Assembly (NCBI GenBank): GCA_963788055.1
Contig: CAWBFA010000001.1
Span: forward strand, 558,001 to 622,000
Length of the DNA: 64,000 nt
Direction of reading: 5' to 3'
Source of the DNA: JACCTU01 sp963788055
GTDB taxonomy: Bacteria > Actinomycetota > Thermoleophilia > Gaiellales > Gaiellaceae
The position numbers were made by a program, and so were the translations under genes. The notes below the pieces were generated by a model that searched no databases, was not told where the DNA came from, and saw only the letters and a list, made by a program, of their open reading frames with translations. Position 1 is the stretch's first letter, and each line of letters opens with the position of its first letter. Below, piece after piece: positions 17,361 through 27,694 of the stretch.

Positions 17361-17942
17361 TCGAGATCGCGCCGGGCCTGCGCCGCTGGACCGCGTATCA
17401 CGACCACTGGGAGGAGCAGGTCGGGTCGCTCGCTCTCGAGACCGCCGACGGCCTCGTGCTGATCGATCCGATCGACCCGCCGCGCGGGCTGCGCAACCCC
17501 GACCACGTGCTGCTGACCGTGTTCTGGCACGGACGCTCGACCGCCGAGCTGAAGGCGAAGCAGCGTCTGGGCGCACGCGCGCTCCGCGCAGCCGCTCCGC
17601 AACCGCGGCGTCGACGTAACGGACGCGTTCAGGCCCGGGGACGAGCTCCCCGGCGGTCTGCAAGCGTTCGCGACCGCCCGCGTGAACGAGGTCGTCTACT
17701 GGCTGCCAAAGCAGCGTGCAGTCGCCGTCGGGGACGTTTTCCTCGGTGCCGGCGCGAAGCCTCGTGCGACACGCGACGCGCTGCGGCTGTGCCCGGAGCG
17801 CTGGCTCGGCAAGGCCACGCACGACGAGCTCCGCGAGTCGCTGCGGCCGCTGCTCGAGCTGCCCGTGCAGCGAGTGCTCGTCTCGCACGGCGAGCCGGTG
17901 CTTCGCGCAGGCAAGGCCGCGCTGGTGCGCATCCTTCGCTGA
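17357..17942 (+). CDS. Second MBL-fold paralogue, frameshifted
   Basis: This gene is related to the one upstream: MIEIAPGLRRWTAYHDHW corresponds to MQELHPGLWTWTAAHPDW. It continues LVLIDPIDPP and VLLTVFWHGRSTAELKAK, where the first metal His is replaced by Phe. A frame change near 17575-17600 restores LRNRGVDVTDAFRPGDELPG, then NEVVYWLPKQ, VAVGDVFLG and VSHGEPV to the TGA at 17940-17942. ATG at 17357 overlaps the previous stop. Metal ligands are even poorer than in its partner. Confidence 0.68.
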
Positions 17943-17954
17943 CTACGAGCGAGC

Positions 17955-19366
17955 TCAGACGTCCTCCAGCGGTCGTAGGGCGGGGTAGAGACGGCGGTAG
18001 CGCGCGTATCCCTCGTCGTAGATGCCTCGCCAATCCGGATCCGGTGCGACGAGGTCGCGAACGCGGACCGCTCGCTCGATCGCCTCGTGCAGGTCCGCGT
18101 AGACCCCCGCGCGAACGCCGGCCAGCAGCGCGGCGCCGAAGGCCGCGCCCTCCTCGACGACCGTGCGCTCCAGCGGAATGCCGAGAACCGAGGCCAGGAT
18201 GCGCAACCACAGCTCGCTGCGCGCGCCGCCGCCCGAGACGCGACCGGCGCCCGCCTCGACGCCGAGCTCGCGAAGGAGCTCGAAGCAATCGCGTAGGCCG
18301 AAGGCGACGCCCTCGAGCGTCGCGCGCGTCAAGGCTCCGGCGTCGTGCCGCAGCGAAAGGCCGACGAACGCGGCCCGGGCAGCCGGGTCGGCGTGGGGCG
18401 TGCGCTCGCCGGCGAGGTAGGGCTGGAACAGCAGGCTCTCGACGCCCGGCGCCCATCGCTCGGCCTCCCCAAGGAGCTCCTCGTAGGGCGCGCCGCAGGA
18501 CGGACTCGCGAAGCCAGCGAAGCGCGCCCGCAGCGCTGAGCATCACGCCCATCGCGTGCCAGGCACCGGGGACGGCATGGCAGAACGCGTGGACGCGCGC
18601 CTGCGGATCAGCGGCGAACGACGGCAGCACGGCGAAGACGACGCCCGAGGTGCCGAGCACGACCGAGACGGGCCCCGGACGCGTCGATGCCGACACCGAG
18701 CGCGCCGGCGGCTTGGTCACCCGCCCCCGGCGCGCCGGGCACGTCGGGCGACTCGAACACCTCGGGCAGCCATGCGCGCGGCACCTCGAAGGCGTCCAGC
18801 ACATCGTCGGACCAACGCCTTCCCGCGACGTCGAAAAGGAGTGTCCCCGAAGCGTCCGCCACGTCGGTCGCGCGCTCGCCGGTCAGGCGCAGCCGGATGT
18901 AGTCCTTGGGCAGCAGGATGTGCGCGATCCGCGCGTAGACGTCCGGCTCGTGCCTGCGCAGCCAAAGCAGCTTCGGTGCCGTGAACCCCGGTAGCGCGCG
19001 GTTCCCAGTGAGCGCGATCAACCGATCCAGTCCGATCCGTTCCTCGATCTCGGCGCACTCGACTGCGGTTCGCTGGTCGTTCCAGAGAATCGCGGGCCGG
19101 AGCACGCGGTCACGCGCGTCGAGCGCGACGAGCCCGTGCATCTGCCCCGTGAGCCCAGTCGCCGTGGCACGCGGCAGCGCGGCAAGCGCGCGCTCGCTGG
19201 CGCGCCACCAGTCAGCAGGGTCCTGCTCGGCCCAGCCCGGCCGCGGGATCGAGAGCCCGTACTCCTCCCCGGCTCGTGCCAGCACCGTTCCGTCGGGGGA
19301 GATCGCCAGCGCCTTCACGCCGCTCGTCCCGACGTCGAGCCCGACCAAGATTGGCTCAGCCGCCAT
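17955..19366 (-). CDS. xylB: FGGY-family carbohydrate kinase (xylulokinase-like), frameshifted
   Basis: This sugar kinase is nearest in layout to xylulokinase. Its N-terminal half (18608-19366) has VGLDVGTSGVKALAI (ATP loop), GWAEQDPADWW, TGLTGQMHGLVALD, LWNDQRT and LPKDYIRLRLTG. The frame changes around 18600-18700 to HAFCHAVPGAWHAMGVMLSA, and again near 18500 to the C-terminal FGGY signature region TLEGVAFGLRDCFELL and RVSGGGARSELW. The total matches a kinase of about 470 residues. It is the last gene of the import/inositol operon, next to a xylose-isomerase-like gene. The substrate is inferred, not proven. Confidence 0.8.
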
Positions 19367-19377
19367 CTAGGAGTGCT

Positions 19378-20376
19378 TCAAGCCCCGAGCGCCGCGTACA
19401 CGAGCTCGTACGCGCGGACGGCGTCCTTCGCCTGCTGCGCCTCGTGCAGCTCGGCGTCGTCGATCCGCCCGGCGACGTCCCAGATGAAACGCCACTGGTG
19501 CACCGAGCGCGCGACGGCAGCAACGGCGTCCTCCGTGTACGGGTAGAGGTCGAAGCCGAGGCGCTCGCCGGTCTCGCCGTAGCCGGCGCGGCGTAGCTCG
19601 ACGGCGAGCTCGAGCGTCTCCATGAACGCCGTCGCGCCGACCATGTTGTCGTCGTCGAAGGTCCCCCAACCGGAGTTCGCGTGCTGGTGCCCAAGCAGTC
19701 CTTCCGCCGCAAGCATCGCCGCGTACTCCCCGAGGTTCTCGCCGTTCATCAGCAGGTGCTGCCAGTCCATGTTCACCTGCACGTTGTCGAGCCCTTGCGC
19801 TCGCAGCTTGTGGATCACGTGCAGGGTCATGCCGACGTTCCGCATGAGGATCTTCATCGCGGGCTCCGAGTTCTTGTGCTCGAGGAAGAGCTTGATCCCG
19901 CGCTCGCGCGCCCGCTGCGCGGCCCGGCCGACGCCGTCGAGGAAGCGAGCCCAGCTGTCGGCGTACGGTGTCTGGAAGGGGTAGTTGTAGCCCTCGATAC
20001 CCGGCCAAAGCACGAAGTGCGCTCCGAGCTCGCCTGCGAAGTCGACGGCGTCGAGCGTCCGACGAACCGCCTCGTCGCGGACCGCATCGTCCGGTGAGGA
20101 GAGCCCGCCTTTTCCGAAGGCCGGATCCAGGTGCAGGCCCGAGCAGATCGTGTACACGTCGTGCCCGCCGAGCGCCGCGCGCACCTCGTCGAGGTTCTCC
20201 GGAGAGAGCTCGTTCGGGTAGTGGAACTCGTAGTCGTCGATCAGGCCGTCGAGCCCTTCGACTGCCCGCCGGACGCGCTGGGCCGTCGTCTCGTCGCGGT
20301 GCTCGGGCTGATAGCCCGTCGGAACGAACCGGGTGACCATCGGCCCGAAGGCCCAGATGCCAAGACTGGTTTTCAT
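19378..20376 (-). CDS. Xylose-isomerase-like TIM-barrel sugar isomerase
   Basis: This is a 332-residue AP-endonuclease-2/xylose-isomerase-type barrel. Metal and substrate residues appear in LFLEHKNSEPAM (Glu), VNMDWQHLLMNGENL (Asp), GHQHANSGWG (His) and FDLYPYTEDAV (Asp). It lacks the N-terminal layout of classical actinobacterial XylA, so it may act on another pentose or on rhamnose. ATG at 20376 follows GAGGAGGGAG, a strong ribosome site. With the adjacent FGGY kinase it could form an isomerase-kinase pair that feeds a ketose phosphate into central metabolism. Confidence 0.82.
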   Translation of the reverse strand: MKTSLGIWAFGPMVTRFVPTGYQPEHRDETTAQRVRRAVEGLDGLIDDYEFHYPNELSPENLDEVRAALGGHDVYTICSGLHLDPAFGKGGLSSPDDAVRDEAVRRTLDAVDFAGELGAHFVLWPGIEGYNYPFQTPYADSWARFLDGVGRAAQRARERGIKLFLEHKNSEPAMKILMRNVGMTLHVIHKLRAQGLDNVQVNMDWQHLLMNGENLGEYAAMLAAEGLLGHQHANSGWGTFDDDNMVGATAFMETLELAVELRRAGYGETGERLGFDLYPYTEDAVAAVARSVHQWRFIWDVAGRIDDAELHEAQQAKDAVRAYELVYAALGA

Positions 20377-20405
20377 GGGCTTCTCCCTCCTCGCCGCCGT
20401 TCGGC

Positions 20406-21132
20406 CTACTGGGCCGTCCAACCGCCGTCGACGACGATGCTCGTACCGTTGACCAGCCCCGCCGACGGCGACGCAAGGAAGATCACCGCCGCGGCGACCT
20501 CGGTGGTCGTGCCGACGCGACCGATCGGGATGCGGGTCAGGACGTCGTCCAGGAACTCTTGCCGATCGAGCCGCTCCGCCGTGCCGGGCGTCCGAACGAA
20601 CGTCGGCGCGACCGTGTTCACCGTCACTCCGTGTGGCCCCCACTCGAGCGCGAGCACCTTCGTCAGCAGCTCGACGCCGCCCTTCGAAGCCGAGTAGGCC
20701 GCGTGGCGCCGGATGCCGACGTGCCCCGCCTGCGAGCTCATGTTCACGATCCGGCCGTAGCGGCGCGCGACCATGTGGCGGCCGGCAGCCTGACAGATGA
20801 AGAAGAGGCCCTTCAGGTTCACGGCCATCAGTTCGTCCCACTCCTCCTCTGTCACGTCGAGCGCGTCGTGGTTGGTGCCGAGGCCGGCATTGTTGACGAG
20901 CACGTCGATTCGACCGTGACGCTCCACGACCGTGTCGACGGCCGCCCTGATCGAACCGATCGTCACGCAGGTCGACCGTGACGCTCTCGGTCGGAGCGTC
21001 TCCTCCGCGGATCCCCGAGACGACCGTCGCTCCCGCTCCTACCAGCGCGAGCGCAACGTCATGGCCGATTCCCCGGCCCGCGCCCGTCACGAGCGCGACT
21101 CTGCCTGTCAGGTCAAAGCTCGGCTGCTCCAT
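20406..21132 (-). CDS. Short-chain dehydrogenase/reductase, one frameshift
   Basis: This is an SDR of about 242 residues. The cofactor loop RVALVTGAGRGIGHD, DVLVNNAGLGTN, catalytic Ser in IVNMSSQAGH, YSASKGGVELL (YxxxK) and the C-terminal IVVDGGW are all present. The N-terminal 50 codons and the rest lie in different frames, joined near 20960. ATG at 21132 overlaps the stop of the iolE-like gene (TGATG). The sugar or cyclitol substrate is unknown; it may supply a polyol-oxidising step for the operon. Confidence 0.88.
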
Positions 21133-22019
21133 CAGACGCCGACGTTCGCACGAAGCCAATCTCGATTGCGCACCTGCGCGTGCGCGGACTCAGCGAGCTC
21201 CTCATCCTCGCGCGGGATCCGGTCCTGCTCGACGACGATCCAGCCGTCGTATCCGGCCGCGCGCAGCGCATCGAAGAACGCCGGCAGGTCGACGTCGCCG
21301 TGTCCGAGCTCGCAGAACATGCCGCGTCGCCATCCCTCGACCACGTCGGCCCGCTCGGCGACGACCCCGCGCACAACGTCCAGCCGCACGTCCTTGACAT
21401 GGACGTAGTCGACACGCGCGCCCCAGCTCCGGATCGACGCGATCGGATCGCCGCCGCCAATGAGGAGATGACCTGTGTCGACCAGCACGCCGATGTCGGT
21501 CAACTCGAGCGCGCGCTCGATTTCCTGCGGCGATTCGACGAACGTCGACGTGTGCGGATGAAGGGTCGGCTCGAAGCCGCGGTTGTTCGCGACCTCTTGG
21601 GCGCGTTTCACGCCGTCGGCCCAGCGCCGCCAGCCTCCGTCGTCGAGCGACGGCGCGCCGCGGCCGGGATTCGCCGTACGCTCGGCAGACCCGCCGTCGC
21701 CGAACACCGGGCGTGCGCCCCCACCTGCGGCGTCGAACAGGTCGATCGTCCGCTCGAGCGCGCGCAGGTCCTCGTCGAGGTGCTCCGGCTCGCTGAAGCG
21801 GATCGGGCACCACCCGCCGGTCAGCGCGAGCCCATGCCGCTCGAGCCGCGCGCGCAGCTCGTCGCCTTCGCCGAGGTAGCCCGGAGGTCCGAGCTCGGTG
21901 CCCTCGTACCCGGCAGCCGCCATCGCGGCGAGCAGCTCGTCAGGCCCCGGAACGTTCGGGTACACGCCGACGGTGACCTCGAAGGCGCCGTACGAGAGCG
22001 GCGCGTTTCCGACCTTCAT
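21132..22019 (-). CDS. iolE: IolE/IolH-like TIM-barrel protein (inosose dehydratase candidate)
   Basis: This is a 295-residue xylose-isomerase-fold protein. It contains MKVGNAPLSYGAFEVT and GYEGTELGPPGYLG (an IolE-type Glu motif), then HPHTSTFVES, IGVLVDTGHLLIGG, VDYVHVKDVRLD and FCELGHGDVDLPAF, the expected metal ligands. IolE dehydrates scyllo-inosose in myo-inositol catabolism. The neighbours iolB and iolC support that, though IolH-type isomerases share the motifs. ATG at 22019, downstream of iolB. Confidence 0.82.
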   Translation of the reverse strand: MKVGNAPLSYGAFEVTVGVYPNVPGPDELLAAMAAAGYEGTELGPPGYLGEGDELRARLERHGLALTGGWCPIRFSEPEHLDEDLRALERTIDLFDAAGGGARPVFGDGGSAERTANPGRGAPSLDDGGWRRWADGVKRAQEVANNRGFEPTLHPHTSTFVESPQEIERALELTDIGVLVDTGHLLIGGGDPIASIRSWGARVDYVHVKDVRLDVVRGVVAERADVVEGWRRGMFCELGHGDVDLPAFFDALRAAGYDGWIVVEQDRIPREDEELAESAHAQVRNRDWLRANVGV

Positions 22020-22056
22020 CGGCGGCTTCGCTCGCAAGGACGGCGCGCGAGGCGGC

Positions 22057-22866
22057 TCACGCCGTCACCAGCGGGACGCGGGGATCCTTCGGAGTCTCCG
22101 ACCAGGTGTCGCGGATCCACGCAAGCGCCGGGTCGTCGGTGTTCGCCATCGAGTGGTGGTCGCCCGCGAGCGCGTTCAGGTAGTAGAAGTCGTAGCCGGG
22201 CGCGGCGCAAAACGGGTGGTAGCCGTACGGCACGAGCACGAGGTCGCCGTCGCGGACCGTCCACGCATCGTCGACGCCGTGCTGCGGGGAGTAAAGACGC
22301 TGGAACGCGAACGCCTCGGATGCGCGCGAGCGGTAGTAGTAGACCTCCTCGAGCTTGACCTCGTCCGGCAGACGATCCTCGTCGTGCTTGTGCGGCGGAT
22401 AGCTCGACCAGCTACCGGACGGCGTCAGCACCTCGACGACGAGCAGCCGCTCCGCGGGGAAGCCGGGCTGGATCATGTTGTTGATCTGGCGTGTGGCGTT
22501 GCCGGCGCCGCGGACCTCCACCTCGACCTCCTCCGGGCGCTGGAGCACCGGCTCGAGCCGCCGCTCGACGGGCGCGGACGCGACAACGAGCTCCGCGTCG
22601 CCCGCGAGCCGGTACGGCGTGTCGCGCGGCAGATAGAGCGTCCACGGCAGCTGCTCGAAGACGCCGGCGCGCGGGCCGAGCTCGAGCGTCGCCCCCTCGA
22701 CTTCAGCGGTGCAGGCGCCCGAGAGCAGCACGATCGCAACTTCCTCCCCGCCCGTCGAGCGCTCGAGTGAGCCGTCGAGGCGTTCGGCGCCGAACGTCAG
22801 GTAGCGCCAGCCGGCCTCCGCGGGCGTGATTCGCGACCACGTGCCCGCCCGCCGGTGCAGCGTCAC
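22057..22866 (-). CDS. iolB: 5-Deoxy-glucuronate isomerase IolB
   Basis: This enzyme isomerises 5-deoxy-glucuronate to 5-dehydro-2-deoxy-gluconate in inositol breakdown. It is a 269-residue double cupin. The metal site is visible in SSYPPHKHDEDRLPDE, EEVYYYR, FQRLYSP and VPYGYHPFCAAPGYD, and NALAGDHHSM is also typical of the family. GTG at 22866 overlaps the iolC stop (GTGA). It lies between iolC and the iolE-like gene, as in many inositol operons. Confidence 0.93.
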   Translation of the reverse strand: MTLHRRAGTWSRITPAEAGWRYLTFGAERLDGSLERSTGGEEVAIVLLSGACTAEVEGATLELGPRAGVFEQLPWTLYLPRDTPYRLAGDAELVVASAPVERRLEPVLQRPEEVEVEVRGAGNATRQINNMIQPGFPAERLLVVEVLTPSGSWSSYPPHKHDEDRLPDEVKLEEVYYYRSRASEAFAFQRLYSPQHGVDDAWTVRDGDLVLVPYGYHPFCAAPGYDFYYLNALAGDHHSMANTDDPALAWIRDTWSETPKDPRVPLVTA

Positions 22867-23756
22867 AGCGCGGCCTCGAGCTCGTCGAGGGTCGGCATCG
22901 CCTCCGAGCACGCGAGCTGCGCCGCGACGAGTGCACCTGCAACGCTCCCGCGGCGCACGCCGTCGACGAGCGACATGCCTCGTAAGAGCGCGTGGCCGAG
23001 CGCGGCGGCGAACGCGTCGCCGGCGCCGAGCCCGTTCACGACTTCGACCGGGTGCACGGGCACATCTGTCTCCTCGTCTCCGTCGTACACCCGCGAACCG
23101 GCGCCGCCGCGCTTGAGCACGAGGCGCTTCGGCCGCTCGGTCAGAGCCGCCGCGGCGACCTCCTCCTCGTTCCCGACGACGATCTCGGCGGCGGCCACGG
23201 CCTCGGCGGCCAGTGCCGGGTACGCGACGGGGTCGTCCCACAGGCTCGGCCGCCAGTCGAGGTCGAAGATCGCCGTTCCGCGGTGCGAGCGCAGAGCGTC
23301 CAGTGTCGTCTCCCTCGACGGCGATTGCGCGAGGCCGGTCCCGGTCGCGTACAGAAGCGGCGCCGCCGCTACCTCCTCGGCGTCGAAGTCGCCGGGCGAG
23401 AGCTGCCAGTCCGGCGCGGTCGGCTTACGGTAGAAGGTGAGCGGGAAGCGGTCGGGCGGCCAGACCTCGCAGAACGTCGGCGGCGTCTGCCAGTACGGGT
23501 CGGTCGCGAGGAAGCGCGTGTCGACGCCCTCGCGCTCGAGGAAGTCGCGAACGAACTCGCCGTGACCTTCGTTGCCGACCCGAGAGACGATCGCGCAACG
23601 CACGCCGAGCCGCGCGAGCGCGGTCGCGAGGTTGCCCGCGAACCCTCCTACGTAGCGCGTGAACGTCCGGACAGCGCGCAGCGGCGTCTCGAGTTCGTTG
23701 GGGTAGAGGTCGACGCCAACGCGCCCGATCACGACCGCCTCGGTCGAGTCACTCAA
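22863..23756 (-). CDS. iolC: 5-Dehydro-2-deoxygluconokinase IolC (PfkB family)
   Basis: This kinase phosphorylates 5-dehydro-2-deoxy-gluconate. The 297 residues show the PfkB pattern: IGRVGVDLYPNE, TRYVGGFAGNLATALARLG, IVSRVGNEGHGEFVRDFL, and the C-terminal NGLGAGDAFAAALGHALL with the catalytic Asp and anion hole. It is shorter than the IolC versions fused to an aldolase-like domain. The frame begins at TTG 23756, overlapping the alcohol-dehydrogenase stop by 8 bases; a GTG a few codons on is an alternative. It is coupled to iolB. Confidence 0.92.
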   Translation of the reverse strand: MSDSTEAVVIGRVGVDLYPNELETPLRAVRTFTRYVGGFAGNLATALARLGVRCAIVSRVGNEGHGEFVRDFLEREGVDTRFLATDPYWQTPPTFCEVWPPDRFPLTFYRKPTAPDWQLSPGDFDAEEVAAAPLLYATGTGLAQSPSRETTLDALRSHRGTAIFDLDWRPSLWDDPVAYPALAAEAVAAAEIVVGNEEEVAAAALTERPKRLVLKRGGAGSRVYDGDEETDVPVHPVEVVNGLGAGDAFAAALGHALLRGMSLVDGVRRGSVAGALVAAQLACSEAMPTLDELEAAL

Positions 23757-24728
23757 ACTCGACCTCGACCTTGAGCGCCCGGCCTGCGCGGAGCTCCTCG
23801 ATCGCGTCCGGAAGCTCGCCGACGCCGATCCGGTGCGTCACGACAGGCGCGAAGTCGATCCGACCCTGCTCGAGCAGCCGGATCGCGTCTGGGAAGACGT
23901 CCTGCCCGACGTACGACCCGAGCAGCGTCAGCTCGTCGCGCGTGATCCGTGACTGCGCGACCTCCGCGCGCGCGCGCTCGTTCATACCGAAGAGGAGGAT
24001 ACGTCCGCCGCGGGCGACCACCTCGAGCGCCGTCTCGAGTTGCGAGCCGACCGCGTCGACCACGATGTCCGCCTGCAGCCCGGCGGTCGCGCCGGGCGCG
24101 ACGACGTCGACCGCGCCCATCGCACGCGCGAGCTGCGCGCGCTCCGGCGTAGGCTCCACGGCGACGACGCTCGCGCCCGCGGCGTTCAAAAGGGCGCAGA
24201 AGAAGGCGCCGATCGGTCCGGCGCCGAGCACGACGGCGGTCTCGCCGGGGAATACGCGAGCCTGCCGCGCGCCGTGCACGACCGTCGAGAGCGGCTCCGC
24301 GAGCGCCGCGACGTGCGCCGGCAGCTCCGGCGAGATCGGGAAGCACGCCTTCGACTTGACGACGACGCGCGGCGCAAGCCCGCCGTCGACGAAGATCCCG
24401 TAGGTCGTCCCGTTCTCGCACTGGTTCCGCAGACCGCGGCGGCACCAGGCGCACTCGCCGCACCAGAGGTTCGGAGCCACGACGACACGTTGACCGACCT
24501 CCAGCGACGTCACCGAGCCGCCCACCTCCGCGACCCGCCCGACGAACTCGTGCCCCAGGATCACGCCGAGGTTCGCCGGGTGTCCGGGCGGCACGCTGAG
24601 GATGTGCAGGTCGGTGCCACAGACCCCACAGGCCTGGACGTCGAGCAGCACGTCGTCGGCGGAAACGAGCGCCGGTTCCGCCCGCTCCTCGATCGCGAGC
24701 GTGCCGAGGTCGGCGAGGACGGCCGCTT

Positions 24729-24732
<4 letters not shown>
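23749..24732 (-). CDS. Zinc-dependent medium-chain alcohol/polyol dehydrogenase
   Basis: This is a 327-residue MDR enzyme. Catalytic zinc ligands are in CGVCGTDLH and LGHEFVGRVAEVG. The structural zinc Cys cluster is CGECAWCRRGLRNQC, and VVLGAGPIGAFFCALL is the NAD site. The sorbitol/threonine-dehydrogenase subgroup fits best. GTG at 24732 overlaps the ABC ATPase stop. In this operon it probably oxidises the imported polyol or sugar at an early step. Confidence 0.9.
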
Positions 24733-25522
<790 letters not shown>

Positions 25523-25523
<1 letters not shown>

Positions 25524-26572
25524 CAGATCTGCGGCCTCGAACGGCCGAGCTGCTGATTGACGATCACGGCGACGATGATCAGCAGGCCGACCGCGAAGTT
25601 CAGCCAGTAGCTCGCGATCCCGGACAGCACCAACCCCTGTTGAATCATCGCGATCATCGCCGCGCCGAGCGCCGCGCCGAGGACCGATCCGTAGCCGCCG
25701 TTCAGCCGAGCCCCGCCGACGACTGCGGCGGCGATCACCTGGAGCTCGAGGTTGGCCCCGCGTGTCGCCTCGACCGTGTTGAAGCGTCCGACCTGGATCA
25801 GACCCATCAGGCACGCGCAGAGCGCCGTGACCACGAAGAGGATGATCCAGACGCGATCGACCGGCACGCCCATCGAGCGGGCCGACCGCTCGTTCCCGCC
25901 CGAGGCGAAGATCCAGTTGCCGAACCGCGTGCGCAGGAGAACGAACGAAAGCAGGAGGAGCACGCCGAGGAACCAGAGCGCCGACACCTGATAGCCGCGG
26001 AAGAAGCCCCCCTCGATCCGGTAGGAGAAGAGCTTGAACACGAACGTGTCCTTGTCGACCGCGACCGGGAAGCCCTCGGTGACGCGGAGCAGCAGGCTGC
26101 GCCAGATCAACAGCGTCCCGAGCGTCACGATGAAGGATGGGATCCTCGTCCCGACGACGAGGAACCCGTTGATGAGCCCGATCGAGATCGCCGCGCCAAT
26201 CGCGAAGAGGACGGCGACGAACGGGTTCGTCCCATAGTTGAGGATCAGGTACGGCCCGATCACGGACGAGAACCCGAGCACCGACCCGACCGAGAGGTCG
26301 AAGTGGCCCGCGATCATCAGCAGCGTCACGCCCATCGCGACGACCCCGATCTCCGCGGTGATGCTCACGAGCCCGGCGAGCGACGTCCGTGAGGTGAATG
26401 TGTCCGCGGACGGCGCGATGAGCGCGAAGATCGCGAACATCACGACCGCGCCGAAGAGCGCCCCGGTCTCGGGGCGCCCGATGAGCAGGCCGCGGACTGC
26501 GGTCCACCCCCGAGCGCCCCGGGTGGGGAGAGCAGCCTCGCGCTCTGCGAGCGGAGTCTGCTCGGCCCCCAT
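25523..26572 (-). CDS. Sugar ABC transporter permease (RbsC-like)
   Basis: This is a 349-residue integral membrane protein with about nine or ten hydrophobic segments, such as FGAVVMFAIFALIA, VWIILFVVTALCACLMGLI and WLNFAVGLLIIVAVIVN. The family loops GHFDLSVGSVLGFSS and AAVVGGARLNGGYGSVLGA mark the BPD_transp_2 branch, which carries ribose, xylose and inositol. ATG at 26572 directly follows the binding-protein stop. It is the likely uptake channel for the island's substrate. Confidence 0.93.
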
Positions 26573-27667
26573 CTACCTGAACCCTGCCTTCACGCCTTCG
26601 GCGACCTGATCGGCGTTCGACTTGTCCACCAGCGCTGGGCCGGTGAGCATGTCGACGCCGGGGGCGATCACGAAGCCGTGATCGATGTGCCCCCGCAGCC
26701 AGTGGATCGGCTCGTACCCCTGCAGGTACTGCTGCTGGTCGATCGTCGAGACGAGCGTGTCGCCGTTGATCTCGTTCAGCAGGTCCTCGGTCATGTCGTA
26801 CGCCGAGACCTTCACGTCGCCCTTCTTCCCGAGCTCGTCGAGCGCCTGCAGGGCGAATGTGGCCGGCTGCGGCCCGACGCCGAAGATGGCGTCGACGTCG
26901 GTGTTCTTCTGCAGGTAGCTCTTGATCTGCTCGGTCGCCTGCGTCGCGTCCTTCGAGCTCGGGAGCTTGTCGACCCTCGCTCCGGCCTTGGTCAGCTCCG
27001 CGGTGTAACCGCGGCAGCGGGCCTCGAGGCCGGTGTGGCCCGGCTCGTGGATGATGCAGACGCCGTGCCTGATGGCGCCGTCCTGTGCCTGCCGCTGCGC
27101 GGTGAGACGCCCGCCTGCCTCCTCGTCGCCGCCGACGTAGAACAAGTACGGGATCCGCTCCTCGAGCGGCCTCGTGTCCGGGACGTTCACGGCGATCACC
27201 GGGATGCCGGACTCGATCGCCTGACGTAGCGGTTGGTCGACGGCGTTCTGGTCGAGGATCGAAGCGAAGATGCCGTCCGGCTTCGCCGCGATCGCTTGGT
27301 TCAGCAGGTCGACGTATCCCGCGACGGCGAACTGCTCCAGCGGGAGGTCCTTGACGGTGACGCCGTACTTCTTCGCCCCGTCGCGGATCCCGTTTCGGTA
27401 GATCGCCCAGAACACGTTCCCTGACTCCCCGTGCGTGACGGAGTAGAACGTCAGGTTCGACTGGTTGCCCTCCGCGGCCGTGGCGGTCGCGCCCTCGGCG
27501 CCCTCGTCGTCGTCGCCGCCGATGTCGCAGGCCGCCAGCAGCGGCGCCGTCGACAGGGCGGCTCCACCGATCGCGGCCCGGCGAAGCAGTGTGCGCCGCG
27601 AGATCGCGCGCTTCAGCGCGGCCTGGACGGGGTCCAGGTCATCAAGCGGCCGGTCGTTCTCGCTCAT
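26573..27667 (-). CDS. Sugar-binding lipoprotein of the ABC importer, Tat-type signal
   Basis: This is a 364-residue periplasmic-binding-protein-1-fold receptor. Its N terminus has a twin-arginine motif (SRRTLLRRAAIGGAAL) and a lipobox (LLAAC), so it is probably exported folded and lipid-anchored. The receptor domain shows VTHGESGNVFWAIYRNGI, AAKPDGIFASILDQ, GIPVIAVNVPD and TLVSTIDQQQYLQGYE. ATG at 27667 has GAGGAGGGAAG upstream. It heads a ten-gene operon running to the FGGY kinase. The neighbouring genes suggest inositol or a related polyol as ligand. Confidence 0.92.
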   Translation of the reverse strand: MSENDRPLDDLDPVQAALKRAISRRTLLRRAAIGGAALSTAPLLAACDIGGDDDEGAEGATATAAEGNQSNLTFYSVTHGESGNVFWAIYRNGIRDGAKKYGVTVKDLPLEQFAVAGYVDLLNQAIAAKPDGIFASILDQNAVDQPLRQAIESGIPVIAVNVPDTRPLEERIPYLFYVGGDEEAGGRLTAQRQAQDGAIRHGVCIIHEPGHTGLEARCRGYTAELTKAGARVDKLPSSKDATQATEQIKSYLQKNTDVDAIFGVGPQPATFALQALDELGKKGDVKVSAYDMTEDLLNEINGDTLVSTIDQQQYLQGYEPIHWLRGHIDHGFVIAPGVDMLTGPALVDKSNADQVAEGVKAGFR

Positions 27668-27694
27668 GTGCTTCCCTCCTCGTCGTTTGCTTGA

